Part shown: piece after piece, positions 22,605-33,439 of the stretch | How the letters are laid out: every line of letters starts with the position of its first letter | Position numbering within the stretch: the first letter of the stretch is position 1 | Source: Phialocephala subalpina | Taxonomy: Eukaryota; Ascomycota; Leotiomycetes; Helotiales; Mollisiaceae | DNA length: 64,000 nt | Assembly: GCA_900073065.1 (NCBI GenBank) | Contig: FJOG01000035.1 | Span: 304,317 to 368,316 of the forward strand | Direction: 5' to 3' | Program-made: the position numbers and the translations under genes | Notes under the pieces: model-generated | Told to the model about the DNA's origin: nothing | The model's database searches: none | What the model saw: only the letters and a program-made list of their open reading frames with translations

Positions 22605-24659
22605 TCATCTTATTACACCCCAATCCCCCAACTTCCCACCACCGCCTGCATCTCCATCCTCTCTCTGCCCCGGCTTCCTCCCAAACACATTCCAGAACCT
22701 CAAAGTTTCATCTCCTGCTCCCGTAACCACTACTCGTCCATCAGGACTCGTAGCTAGATACAGAACACGGTATGTATGTCCCGTAAGACTAACAACTTGT
22801 GTCATGCTGGGATATTTCCAAACCACGATTTGGTTTTGAGAGTACCCGTGCGTGGAAACGATCTCGTTGCTGTTCTTGCTCCAAGCGAGATTGCAAACCT
22901 GAGAACCGGTATCGATTTCATTGATCGTAGTTCCTCTTAATGTATCATGGAACACGATTCTTCGATCTGCGGTTCCACCTCCTGATGCGAGTAAGCCTCG
23001 TTGATGCGGTGACCAGGCGATAGCTTTCACGGCTGCGGTGTGGTCGCTGAATTTCCAGAGGGGAGTTTCAGATAGCTTATCCCAAACCATGAGCTTGTTG
23101 TCGTTGCCTCCTGAGGCGAGCTGGCCATCTTCGCAGTTCCATCGTAAGCCACAGACTTCTTGCTTGTGGCCAACGAGTTTTCGGAGCCATTGGTCTGGCG
23201 CTCGAACGTCGCGGTGGTAGATTAATCGATCTCGTGATCCGGAGGTGAGGATGTGGTCGTTCCAGGCGAGGGAACCGACTCGTGCTGTGTGTCCGGTCAT
23301 GGTTCTAAGTCTTCTTACTTTTTCTGCATCCCAAATCTGAACTAGACCTTTTCCTGTGCCGATTGCGATATGTGATCCTCGTTGAATCCAGGAAACGCTC
23401 GTTACTGTGTCGTCTTGAAGTTCACATAGCTTGTTGACTCTACCTGATTGTGAATTCCACATGTAGACGCAGCTTCCTAGTCCAACACCAAGCACGTCGC
23501 TGCTACCCCAATCCACGAGATTGAGATAGAAGTCATCCGCTAAATCAGGAGCATCCAGTACTTTGTATGGTACTTTGCTAACTGCTCTGGGTTGCTTCCG
23601 GGGATTCAGAAGCATTTTCTGGCTGCCAAATCGTACAGGCGAAAGGCTGTAGATTTCCGATCTCGGGTCCATATTTGGGCCATGTCTGCTCTGAGGCGTC
23701 CTTGATGGCGTAGGATGGCCAGCAATATTTGTGTGATGTCGAGGTGACATGTATGTGAAGAGGTTCTTGTGAGGAGTAGAGGGTGTCAAGGAGGCAGGTA
23801 ACGAGGAGCTGGTGACATTATTAGGTGGTGTATGTGATCGTGTAGGGTCATTGATGGTCGTAGAATGCGATGAAGGGAGGCCAGCGTTTGGTGAGAGATT
23901 AGGAGGAGTAGGTTGTGGTATCGAATTGTCGAAAATCTCTGTCCGCAGGAACCTCGAGTAGGTTTGATTTGCTTCTTCAGCTGTGGTATGTCAGTTTTGG
24001 TCATCAATGTGAAGATCGATCTTGCTTACTCTTCTGAAAATGAAGCTCGCCATGTGGAGTTCTCTTCTTTTGCTTGGACGGAGTGGCAGGCGATCCTTCA
24101 TCGTGGAGCAAGCTGAAGCTAGCCTGCAAGTCTTGTCCTTCTCTGTTTGGAATGAATCTGAGACAGTCAGCATTTGAACGGTTCTTATCCCCATCCTTGT
24201 CGCGGGAGGGTTTGGAACATATCGCCTCTAGGAGTACGGAAATAACCTCCGTGATCGCGGTCCATCTCCTGCCGACTGCAGAGTCCATACAAAACTGCGA
24301 TTTGCTGAACTTTGACAAACAAAAAATCAATCTTACCTGTCTCCATACACTCTTTGTCGTTTCCGACTTGGACTACCACCAGGTGTGATATCTCTCCGGC
24401 TCCCAGCATCCTCGAATTCCTTTAATAACGCCTTGCTCAACCTATTCGGATCGATAGCTTCCGCATTTGGAGTCGCTCTATTGCTTCGCGCCATGTTCTC
24501 TTCAGCTGCCTTTCTTTCGGATTTCCTCTTCTCTCCTGCTGGTGGAGGGGTTGCACTGCGAGGTGGGGTAGCAACTGGTGGTGTATTTATGGCATGTGTT
24601 GTCTTTGTGATATGTGTGTGGGAGATGGTTGAGGCATAAGCCTCTTCGCTAGCTCCCAT
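22605..24659 (-). CDS. CDH1: APC/C activator Cdh1 (Fizzy-related)
   Basis: A WD40 adaptor that activates the anaphase-promoting complex in late mitosis and G1 and recruits D-box and KEN-box substrates. Exons are 24659-24337, 24157-24030 and 23980-22605, giving 608 residues. The C-box DRFIPNR (residues 107-113) is split by the first intron, which is long for this window (179 bp). RFLRTEIF lies downstream, and seven WD40 repeats fill about 290-590. The protein ends in Ile-Arg, the IR tail that docks on the APC/C. The N-terminus has several S/T-P sites (PPRSATPPP and others), as expected for CDK control of Cdh1. The start is the ATG at 24659 (context ACAATGGGA). Cdc20 is less likely because of the RFLRTEIF block and overall order. 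Confidence 0.95.
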
Positions 24660-26110
24660 TGTGGTGGGCGTTTGTGATTGTGAAGGTGAGGTCGAGAGGT
24701 GCGCAGGCCTTGTTTCCAAGCACAATGCTTAGCTGCAGACCAACTGAGCGATGTTGCACGTTCAATATCGGACGGGAAGCTCTGCAAAAACTCAGACGAA
24801 TTGTGCTGCTCGGTTTCTGTCCCTCTTTGTCGTTGTCGCAATCTCAATCGAGTTGTGAATGGCCTCGTTGCCCTGCCACCTGCAATCGCCTTCAATATCC
24901 GGCAATCCTGCTGGAAATCGAGTCGTCCAGCCTCCCTCACGATCGCATTATCCCCAGTATTAATAGTAACAATCCTCCAGCACAAGTTCTCGTCCCTTTG
25001 TCGTGGTTGTTAGCGCTCGTTGTTGTCGTTGGTGTTTTGGTTGTGAAGCTCAATAATTCTAAGGAGTCAATTGAGGCTCACACGCTAACCGATTTAAGCG
25101 CCTAGCCCGGATGGCAATTCACTTCTCGACCGATAACAATCGACACAACGACAAGATTCGCCTTTCAACTCGAAAATCGAGGGAATTGTTGTCGAGAAAG
25201 AGTTCGGATGGAAGAGAAAGGAAGATGCGATGTCTAAGATCCCCCGAAAGACGTCGAGGAACGCTCCCCACTCTGGTGCAGAACCCAAGGCCAGATGGCA
25301 GACCTCACGTCGCGCTTTTCAATCCTATACATCGCGACTTTCTATCTCAGGGCCCAAATCAATGCAAGGCCATATCAAAACAATTGCCGCAATAGGAAAT
25401 AACCGTTTCATCTCTCTCCCTCATCTCGTTCTTTGTTATGAACGAGGACGAGACTTGAGACGCGCCTGCTGGCCTTCCGGTTGGTCGAATCTCGGCCAGG
25501 GGTCTCCTCGATGGCAAGCCATTGGGTGTGAGCTTCTCGAGCGCGTAAAGGGGTTTACGGACGGCGGTAGAGCAAAGAATACATTTCACAACAACATCGC
25601 GAAAATGACATGAACTTCAGCAAAGTCGTGGATCACTTACCGCTGTTATGAGTTTCAAATCCGGAAACCCGGTGTTTTCCCACACATTCTCTGGCCTGCA
25701 GCTGTCATCGTATCCGGCACAATTTCGCCAGTCAGAAAAGTCTCAATCAGCCGGACGTTCGCCCGCGATGACGATTTTCTCCCTTTAGTTCTTCTGATAA
25801 GCAACGACCAGCCAAGCGGCTCGCCATTTCTCTCGGTCCGACAGCCACAACCTGCATACGCCGTACATGAGGTTCAAGAAGCCGCTTCATCGTTGTCTCT
25901 TGAACCCCATGGTCAAGCCAATGGAATGGAAGCATTCCAGAAATCTACCCCGCAATGAGGAGAGAGGCGGGGGCATGGAGATGGAGCTTTGCGGGGCTGG
26001 GCAATCTAACAAGATCAGACGAGTGAAGAATACTTACTATGGGCTGCTGCAAAGCGGGTCGTTGCAACCTTGGAGAAAAGTCTATTCTGAGGGATTATTC
26101 TTGGGAAGGC
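24660..26110. other. Divergent intergenic region, CDH1 / invertase
   Basis: Promoters of both genes. Open frames at 24659-25105 and 25230-25613 (plus) are short, without domains. The stretch directly upstream of the invertase contains a TATA box (next entry). Confidence 0.4.
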
Positions 26111-26117
26111 TATAAAG
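26111..26117 (+). promoter_or_regulatory. TATA box of the invertase gene
   Basis: TATAAAG lies only 1 bp before the upstream in-frame ATG at 26119. Transcription would normally begin some tens of bases downstream, so the ATG at 26119 is unlikely to be in the mRNA. This supports translation from 26203. Confidence 0.55.
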
Positions 26118-26202
26118 GATGACCAAAATCCAGGTCAAGAGAGATGTGAAAGTCCCCATCCAGCCAGGGTCGAAAGAATCTTCTCTTTCTTTGACCAAAG
26201 CC

Positions 26203-27933
26203 ATGATGCTGTTTGCTGTACTTTTTGCTGCTGTTGCAGTGGCACAAAATTCCAGCATGTCAACATCGACTTCAACTATGTTCGATGCTGGTGTTCCAAC
26301 AAATTCTCCGGTTCCTGGAGACTACAATGGTGCCTGGCGACCACAGGTTCACTTCTCTCCTCCGAAGGACTTCATGAATGATCCTAATGGCTGTTTTCTC
26401 GATGCCAATGGCACATGGCATCTGTACTATCAGTGTAAGAACGATTTCATGTCATTGCTCCACTCACTGACCACCGACATAGACAATCCAACGGCTACCG
26501 TTGCAGGTAACCAACATTGGGGCCATGCAACTTCCCAAGACCTGTATACTTGGGAGAACCAGCAAATTGCCATCTATGCTACTCCTGACTCTCAGATCTT
26601 CAGTGGAAGCGCTGTCATCGACGTCAACAATACCTCGGGTTTCTTCCCAAATCAGACTAATGGTGTAGTTGCAATCTACACTCTCAACACCGCTACCGAG
26701 CAAACCCAGGAGATTGCTTACTCCATTGACGGTGGATACACTTTTACACCTTATCCTGAAAACCCAGTGCTAGTCTCCGAGTTCCACTCCAACCAATTCA
26801 GAGATCCAAAGGTCATTTGGTTTGAAGATCATTGGGTCATGGTTCTCGCATACGCTCAAGATTTCGTGATTGGAATCTTCACCTCGCCTGATCTTAAAAC
26901 TTGGACCCACGGCTCAAACTTCACGCATCACGGCCTTCTTGGCCTCCAATATGAATGTCCCAACTTAGTCGCCATGCCAGTGGAAGGCTCCAGCGACATC
27001 ATGTACGTCCTCGCCATCTCAATCAACCCTGGCGCTCCCCTCGGCGGCTCCATCACCCAATACTTCCCAGGCACATTCAACGGAACTCACTTCACGCCAG
27101 TCGACAACGCTGCCCGCATCGCCGACTTCGGAAAAGACAACTACGCAGGCCAATTCTTCTACGGCATCCCCGACACCGAAGACCAAGTCTTCATAGCCTG
27201 GGCCTCCAACTGGGAGTATTCCCAACAAGTACCAACAGGCCAATCCGAAGGCTGGCGAAGTGCCATGAGCGTTCCTCGTAAAACGCGCCTCGCGAACGTC
27301 ACAAGAACAGGATGGGACTTAATCAATTCCCCCTACGACATCTCACCCATCTATGACTCCGTATTAGCCTCAAACTCCAGCCTCGGAAACGGGACCGTGC
27401 TAATCGATTACTCCTCCCTCCAAAGCCGCGCAATCTATTTCCAATGTAACCTAACCTCCATCCCAAACAACACCTACAGCATGGGAACCCTAAACTTCAC
27501 CTTCTCCTCCTCCTACACGCACGAATCCGTCTCCGGCGGTTTCTTCCTAGGCGGCGATAACCCATTCTGGGTTTCCCGCCGCAATGTCCTCGGATTCGGG
27601 GAAACTAATCCTTTCTTCACGGATAAATTCTCGGTCGGGAACCCGATCAATTCTAATGGTACGTTTATGCTTGAAGGTGTTTTTGATCGGAGTATTCTTG
27701 AGGTATTCTTGGATGGAGGGAGGAATAGTGCGACGATGACGTTTTTCCCTGAGGGAGAGCTGGATACGATGGAGGTGAGGACGGGGGGTTTGAATGAGGG
27801 TGTGGTTGTTAGCGTTGCTGTTTGGGGACTCAAGAGTACGTGGGCGATCCAGGAGAGTGAGGATGGGATTGTGTATGGGAATGTGACGGCGAGTAGTAAT
27901 TCTACGCAAGCGATGAGAAGGAGGCTATTGTAG
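26203..27933 (+). CDS. Secreted beta-fructofuranosidase (invertase), GH32
   Basis: Hydrolyses terminal beta-fructosides such as sucrose outside the cell. Exons are 26203-26434 and 26483-27933, giving 560 residues. A signal peptide starts at the double Met ([15 protein letters not shown]). The five-blade propeller carries the nucleophile in FMNDPNG (Asp60), the transition-state Asp in FRDP and the acid/base Glu in YECPN. The C-terminal beta-sandwich includes [10 protein letters not shown]. Many N-x-S/T sites suggest heavy glycosylation. The 48-bp intron restores [18 protein letters not shown]. Because 48 is a multiple of three and stop-free, a retained intron would insert 16 residues without a frameshift. 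An upstream in-frame ATG at 26119 would add 28 basic residues before the signal peptide and is rejected because of the TATA box position. Confidence 0.93.
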   Translation: MMLFAVLFAAVAVAQNSSMSTSTSTMFDAGVPTNSPVPGDYNGAWRPQVHFSPPKDFMNDPNGCFLDANGTWHLYYQCKNDFMSLLHSLTTDIDNPTATVAGNQHWGHATSQDLYTWENQQIAIYATPDSQIFSGSAVIDVNNTSGFFPNQTNGVVAIYTLNTATEQTQEIAYSIDGGYTFTPYPENPVLVSEFHSNQFRDPKVIWFEDHWVMVLAYAQDFVIGIFTSPDLKTWTHGSNFTHHGLLGLQYECPNLVAMPVEGSSDIMYVLAISINPGAPLGGSITQYFPGTFNGTHFTPVDNAARIADFGKDNYAGQFFYGIPDTEDQVFIAWASNWEYSQQVPTGQSEGWRSAMSVPRKTRLANVTRTGWDLINSPYDISPIYDSVLASNSSLGNGTVLIDYSSLQSRAIYFQCNLTSIPNNTYSMGTLNFTFSSSYTHESVSGGFFLGGDNPFWVSRRNVLGFGETNPFFTDKFSVGNPINSNGTFMLEGVFDRSILEVFLDGGRNSATMTFFPEGELDTMEVRTGGLNEGVVVSVAVWGLKSTWAIQESEDGIVYGNVTASSNSTQAMRRRLL

Positions 27934-28353
27934 TGCAGTGTGGGTTTGAAAAGTTTATAGCTCGAGACTAGCAAATTGGAGATCATAATGTGTTCTGTCT
28001 AATTCATCAATATTCGAATTTTCACTGTCCCAGCAGTACACTCCCGAGTCAAGATTCCAAGGAATATTACTTAGAGAACAGCTAAAGCATTTCGATCCCG
28101 AGTTCTTGCATTTGGACGGCTTTTGAATATCCCTAATTTTTCGGGACATTAAAAATGCCAATTTGGAGGTGATACTCTGAGGCAGGTCCTCGTCTTTCCC
28201 AAGGCCGTAGCCCTCTAGCTTTGCTCGCTTAAAGGCCAGAAGCCTCGAGGCACTCTTCAAACGCAAAAGCCAAAAAAAAAATCTGCAACGCAACTTGCAG
28301 CATTAAACAAGACATCCAGTATTAAAATTAAATGCAAAAAAATGGATAAATGA
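27934..28353. other. Gap between invertase and tRNA-Glu
   Basis: The invertase 3' flank. An A7 run at 28336-28342 gives a T7 Pol III terminator on the minus strand just after the tRNA. Nothing else. Confidence 0.5.
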
Positions 28354-28431
28354 CTCCGTATCAGGGAATCGAACCCTGTGCTCCCGCGTTCTTCATGAGA
28401 GGCGGAAATGTTACCGGTACACCAATACGGA
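28354..28431 (-). tRNA. tRNA-Glu (anticodon CTC) with a 7-nt intron
   Basis: Read on the minus strand, the acceptor TCCGTAT pairs with ATACGGA and is followed by discriminator G. The D-stem is GTGT/ACAT and the T-arm is CAGGG-TTCGATT-CCCTG. The anticodon stem TCCGC pairs with GCGGG. The loop reads CTCTCA, then seven extra bases (about TGAAGAA), then C. Removing the insert at the canonical position after base 37 gives a 7-nt loop with anticodon CTC. Pol III A- and B-box sequences are inside the gene, and a T7 terminator follows. Confidence 0.93.
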
Positions 28432-29822
28432 TGAGGTTGATGCTAGAATTTTGTTTATTTAAATTTATAAATACTTTTGCTTGTACCCACCATATACCCC
28501 TAAGTGACCAATCAAACAATGATTTCGGCCCCACATATTACCAAACAGAACCTGAGAAACGGAGTCATCGACATCTCACAAGCAAGCTTTACTATCGTCT
28601 ATCTGCGAATGAGTTTTGTGTTTCAATTTACTGTACTGACTCTTTGACATATTGGTGATGCGCAAGTCACTACTCTTCTTTTACAACCTCGTGTGCCTTG
28701 AAATAAGGTTCTGATGAAATTCTTCACCTCCCAGGCTCCCAGCTTCGTTCCTTCCTCCTGCGTTCTGAGGCTACTGTTTACAATGGACATAATCTCTTCT
28801 ATTCCCGAGATAGAGTACATGATCATTCTATGGGTTTTAATTCTGATCGAGCTCGCACTTCTGAAAGGTCGCGGGAAATCGCAGCTCCTTCGAATTCTCC
28901 TTGTTCGCTTGCCCTGACTTTTCGGATGTTGTACTTCTTCTCTCCGTTCATTATTCTTGCTTCTCTTGCTTCTTGAAATACCATTCACTTTCACGTATTA
29001 ATTATCATATGCAAAACTACAATAGAACTAAAAGTATCGTATCAAATTATTGGAACTTGGCCCTTCGGTTCCTCATCTCGTTCTGAGAAAGAAGTTTCAT
29101 TGAAGCATGAAATATCTTTACGATGAGCTTGATGAGTCGGGCGGACCTAGGAGATATATTCATTCTGGTTGGCGGTCTGTCTAAGTTAGAGTATGGCAAA
29201 TCGAAGTCATCCATACTGGAATAATCATATTCCTCAATTCTAACATTACATCGCGAGAATCGGAAGAGCAAGTTGTACTCCTTCGGACCTATTGTGGAAG
29301 TTGCCTCGATTCTGCCTTTGATAGAGTCTCAGGCGTCCAATCCATTCTCTCCATACTTCTTGCTTGACTCGCATTTTCATATCGCACTTTTCTTGCTTTC
29401 AAATGCACATTTTCTGTGTTTTGAACAATCAACGTTGTACCGACCCCAAGCCACGGCTTATATAAACCAAGCATCCAGATCATCTCAGAAATAAAACTAA
29501 TCGGAACGAAGTTCTGCCATCGGGCTTCCGCACTCTAGATTGACGACCGTTCGGCCAAACAATCACCCCGCGTTTCTTGGTCAATTCTTCCTCTTGCACT
29601 CCACGTCGACGACCTTGCTCGTGCATTGAGCCGCAATAGGCCTAGTAGCCTCGACATTCATGCAAGACCCTTCTCCGAGATAACTAATCAATATCAAATC
29701 TTCCGTCAGGTCTATCACATGACAACGAACTTTGAAGCAACAAATACCAACAAATTTATCTTCTACAAAAGTAATGAAAGTGCTGCTCTTATTCGTTTTA
29801 TCGTTGCAAAAAGTCAAAGGCA
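28432..29822. other. AT-rich intergenic region
   Basis: Between tRNA-Glu and the reductase. Short open frames only; no recognised gene or repeat. Confidence 0.4.
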
Positions 29823-31049
29823 ATGGCACCCCCTGAGATGAAAGCCCTGGCACTCGGGCAAAGATACTGGATCACAATTCTCATCAACGTTCTCCTAAGA
29901 AAGGGAATCAGTCATGGGGTCTCAATCAAGACTGCACCAACACCCAAAATCTCTCCCACAGAACTCCTCGTCGAAGTCCATTCTGTTGCTTGTGTATGTC
30001 TTCCCTTCCCCTCCCTCCACTCCACTCCCTCCCACAAATTGTTCTGACAAAGGAAATAGAACCCAACAGACATAATGCACATTGACATCGCCGGTCCCGC
30101 CCACTCCATAATCGGCTGCGACTTTTCCGGCGCCGTCCTCGAAATCGGCTCCCAAGCAACCGGAAACTGGAAAGTTGGAGATAGGATCGCAGGCGTAGTC
30201 CACGGCGGTCTATTCCCAGACAAAGGCGCCTTTGCGCAGTATTTGAGAGTGGAGTCTGATCTAGCATGGAAACCTCCAGAAAGTATCACCGACCAGCAAG
30301 CTGCTACTTTTGGGATCAGTGCTGTTACTGCTATGCAGGGTCTTTATACGAAGCTGGATGTTCCTTGGCCTTCTCCCAGAACGAGGAATGGAGCAGAGGA
30401 GGCGAAGAAAACCATTCTCATCTACGCAGCCTCAACATCAGCTGGAATTTACGCCATCCAACTCGCCAAGCTGTCAGGATATAAAGTAGTCGCAACATGT
30501 AGTCCACACAACTTCACCCTCGTAAAATCCTACGGCGCTGATGAGGTTTACGACTACCATTCCCCAACCACTCTCTCAGAAATCAAAGTCAAGCATCCAG
30601 ATATCGAGATAGCATTCGACGGCGTCTCATTGCTGGAGTCTGCACAGTTTTGTGCCGACGTTGTGGCTCCGTCAGGAAGTAAGCGAGGTGATGGGATAGG
30701 AAAAGGGGGATAGAGAGGAAAAGTAGTCCTCCTCCTAACAACAACAAAGCCAGCAAAAATACAAGGGGTAAAATTTATCCATGTGTTGATGTACACGCTC
30801 TTTGGCTTACCATTTGCATTTCTCAAACCAATCGGTCCCTACATGGGACTGGGGTATGAGGCGATGCTAGAAGATCGAGAGGCGTTGGTTAGGTTTTACG
30901 GGATGTTGCCGGATCTGATAAAGGAGGGAAAGGTGAAATCGATTCCGGTTGAGGTGATTGAGGGTGAGTTTGAGGGGTTGGAGAGGGCGTTGGGGATGTT
31001 GAGGGAGAAGAGGGTTAGTGGGAGGAAGTTGGTTGTGGATCTAATTTGA
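29823..31049 (+). CDS. Zinc-independent MDR reductase (enoyl reductase / ToxD-like)
   Basis: An NADPH-dependent medium-chain reductase of the zinc-lacking trans-enoyl/quinone reductase type. Exons are 29823-29993, 30060-30678 and 30718-31049, giving 373 residues. The GroES-like part includes NPTDIMHID and GCDFSGAVLEIG; the Rossmann part has AASTSAGIYAIQLAKLSGYKV. The end is the typical IEGEFEGLERALGMLREKRVSG. The catalytic-zinc Cys and the four-Cys structural-zinc loop are absent, as in the family. The third exon was placed at acceptor 30717 (TAGAGAG), which rejoins the frame at KVVLLL. Near the start, 29858-29899 begins GC, ends AG and is 42 bp (in frame). Removing it would bring the N-terminus closer to the family, so it may be a GC-AG intron. 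No polyketide synthase gene was seen nearby, so a trans-acting role is not supported. Confidence 0.85.
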
Positions 31050-31527
31050 TGGGTTGATTGTGAAGTGAGGTGTAGCGAGGTTAAGTTTTACTTGACTTGA
31101 TGGCGAGAAGGTGATTTTTGAAAGCACGGTCGAAGAAACATTGCTTACTTTTCATTCAGGCTGAGGATTTTCTCGAATCCGAGAACGATGCGGAGATATA
31201 CACAGGGAGATTGGCGGTGTTCGAAAAAGCGATACAGCCAAGTACCAGAGATCTTGAGACATTCATCAGGACCTAAATGTCTGAACAACTTGGATATCAA
31301 GTGGAGTCAACTCTTAGAGCTTCTATCTATTACTTTTGTAACTACCCCTACAGGCCTCGAGGCTCTTTTGCAAAGTACCTCGAGTTTCAGGACATCAGTA
31401 TGCCGTTTATTCACATCAACAGGGAAAGCAGGCGAAAGAACATAACGCAAAAACGCATATATAAAAAAATTTCCTTGGGTATATCAAACAATACAAACAC
31501 CACAAACTTCTCTTTCATCACATCCAA
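31050..31527. other. Convergent intergenic region
   Basis: 3' flanks of the MDR reductase and the tubby-like gene. Nothing recognised. Confidence 0.45.
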
Positions 31528-32334
31528 TTAACACCCTCCACCTCCAGCCGCCCCATTGCTACTATTCTTCGCCCTCCTCTCCTTCTCCATGATAGCCAAT
31601 ATCGCCATAACAGCCATGACCTCAAACCCCTCTCCCAACCCCACCCCACTCCCCATAAACGCAAACTTCCCCTTCTTGCTATAGCTCATATCCGGATGCG
31701 TAAAAACAGCAACCACCTCTCCAGTTGAAACTCGTGCACATTTCTTTCCGTGCGAACGGCCCTCGAGAGCCTGGACTTCTGGTCCGGAACTTCTTTTCCA
31801 TTCGAAAATTTCAACGGAGGAAGTAGACGGTATTGGAGCGCGGAATTGTCGGACGTATGAGAATGCACCGGACCTCTCCATAGGAGCCATCTGGGGGTTT
31901 GATCCAGGTGGTATCGCAACAAACAGACTCATATCAATCGTCGAACTAAACGAATGGAAATCCGCGTTTGCTAATGGAGGCGATCCTGGATGCGGGGACG
32001 AGTGCAAAATAACTGAAGGCTGGGATGAGAAGCCGGAGTGTGTTGAGATGTAGTAGAGGGGATGGGGGTCGTCTTTTGACTGCGCGATGACAAGGTCGGT
32101 CATTGAACCGCTGGCATGGTAGATGCCGAATTGAGGAGGGAAACGGATTGTTGTGCTTTGTGGTGGAGCTTGGGGTTGAGGTGAGGGTGTGCGGTTGGTA
32201 GGAAGTGCGGGTTTGAGTTGTGTTTGTTGTTGTATTTGAGGAGCCGCTTCATTTTGAGAAACTGTGTAGGAAGGTGGAGGTGCCTTCTCATCCACCGCAA
32301 GAGTTGAATTCGAATGTGATGCAAGTAAACCCAT
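31528..32334 (-). CDS. Tubby/LURP-one-like fungal protein
   Basis: A single-exon 268-residue protein starting MGLLASHS at the ATG 32334. The open frame extends three codons further but has no earlier ATG. The first 70 residues are Pro/Gln-rich and disordered. The rest has the pattern of fungal tubby C-terminal-like proteins: a beta-rich core with VEIFEWKRSSGPEV, a central VVAVFTHPD strand pair, then KGKFAFMGSG. It finishes with a hydrophobic helix, EGFEVMAVMAILAIMEKERR, before a Gly-rich end. The family is common in ascomycetes, and members may bind lipids, but no function is established. The family call is by overall pattern and is moderate. Confidence 0.7.
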   Translation of the reverse strand: MGLLASHSNSTLAVDEKAPPPSYTVSQNEAAPQIQQQTQLKPALPTNRTPSPQPQAPPQSTTIRFPPQFGIYHASGSMTDLVIAQSKDDPHPLYYISTHSGFSSQPSVILHSSPHPGSPPLANADFHSFSSTIDMSLFVAIPPGSNPQMAPMERSGAFSYVRQFRAPIPSTSSVEIFEWKRSSGPEVQALEGRSHGKKCARVSTGEVVAVFTHPDMSYSKKGKFAFMGSGVGLGEGFEVMAVMAILAIMEKERRAKNSSNGAAGGGGC

Positions 32335-33439
32335 GATTGACAAATTGAAAATTTATCAATTTCTGATGTCCCAATAATCTTGATGATTTGAAGAAGGGAG
32401 AGAGGAGCCGCTGATACACTTATCCATCAAGAACAAAGCTTTGTACGTGAATAATAACGTCAGGAGAGCAAATGACATGGTTGGTGCAAGGCTGAGTGAA
32501 CACTATCAGTAGCTTGGCGTCGATCATACGAGGTCGACCATTCAGCGTTGAGCCACGTCCAGCAAAGGATGGCGATTTTCAAACTGAACTCAACCCTGCG
32601 GATAATGATCGGGTCATGCAACAGTCGGGTGCCTCTTCGTTGTGCCGGCTGTGTGGCAGGACCGTTGAGCTAGAAGCTGTGAAGAAGCACTTGCTTTCAG
32701 GTATGACCTTGCATCGTTGCTGTTTAATGCAGTACAATCCTTCCTATGGCTCATTGGACATCAAAGCATCGAGATTAACGCAACAATTCAGCCCTTACGT
32801 GATAAAAGACAACTGAAATTTTTGGGCAAATTGAAGTTGTTGAAGTTTTGGAGGAGCTGGGAAAAGGGGTTCTGGGATCACGACCCCACTTTCATGCATC
32901 CCCCTTTCAACCTCAGATCTCATGCATTGTGATGTTTTCATCTCGTTCTCAATCGAAACTATCTATTTACCTTTATTCGAACGGCTTTGATTCTCCTATC
33001 CCAGTATTCTCTTCATATCTGCCTTCATATCCTCACCTCTCTTGATTAATTCCACACTCCATCAATGGTTTCAATGTCTGAATCAGGCAGAAATTTAGGC
33101 TTCGAAGACCTTTCGACGAAACAAAGCAGATTGATATTGACGAGACGATATTTGAAAAGCTTTGGGACTATGCTCAGCATGCCAATTTCTTCTTCAAAGA
33201 AAGTTGACGAGGAAGGGGACTTGTAGGGCACACCATCGAAGCTCAAGAAGTTTTCAGAATCATATCTTCTCATTGGATTTTCATCTACCAAAATATCTCT
33301 CCATCTTCCTCCTTTCGCTTTTCACCAAGATCTTTCCTCTGATCCGATCCTCCAAAACCACAATATATACTAAGACTAAAACATTATTCACTAAAAATTC
33401 CTTTTCTTTCTATACCTTCTCCCCTCCCATTAACACCCT
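32335..33439. other. Intergenic region upstream of the tubby-like gene
   Basis: Includes an open frame (32496-32816, plus) with a CxxC-x11-H-like patch, CRLCGRTVELEAVKKH, that could be a zinc-finger fragment but has no supporting context. Otherwise AT-rich and without genes. Confidence 0.35.

Noticed and set aside
29823..31049. Polyketide cluster suggested by the ToxD-like trans-enoyl reductase
   Set aside because: No synthase, transporter or cluster regulator within the window; the family also occurs as stand-alone reductases.
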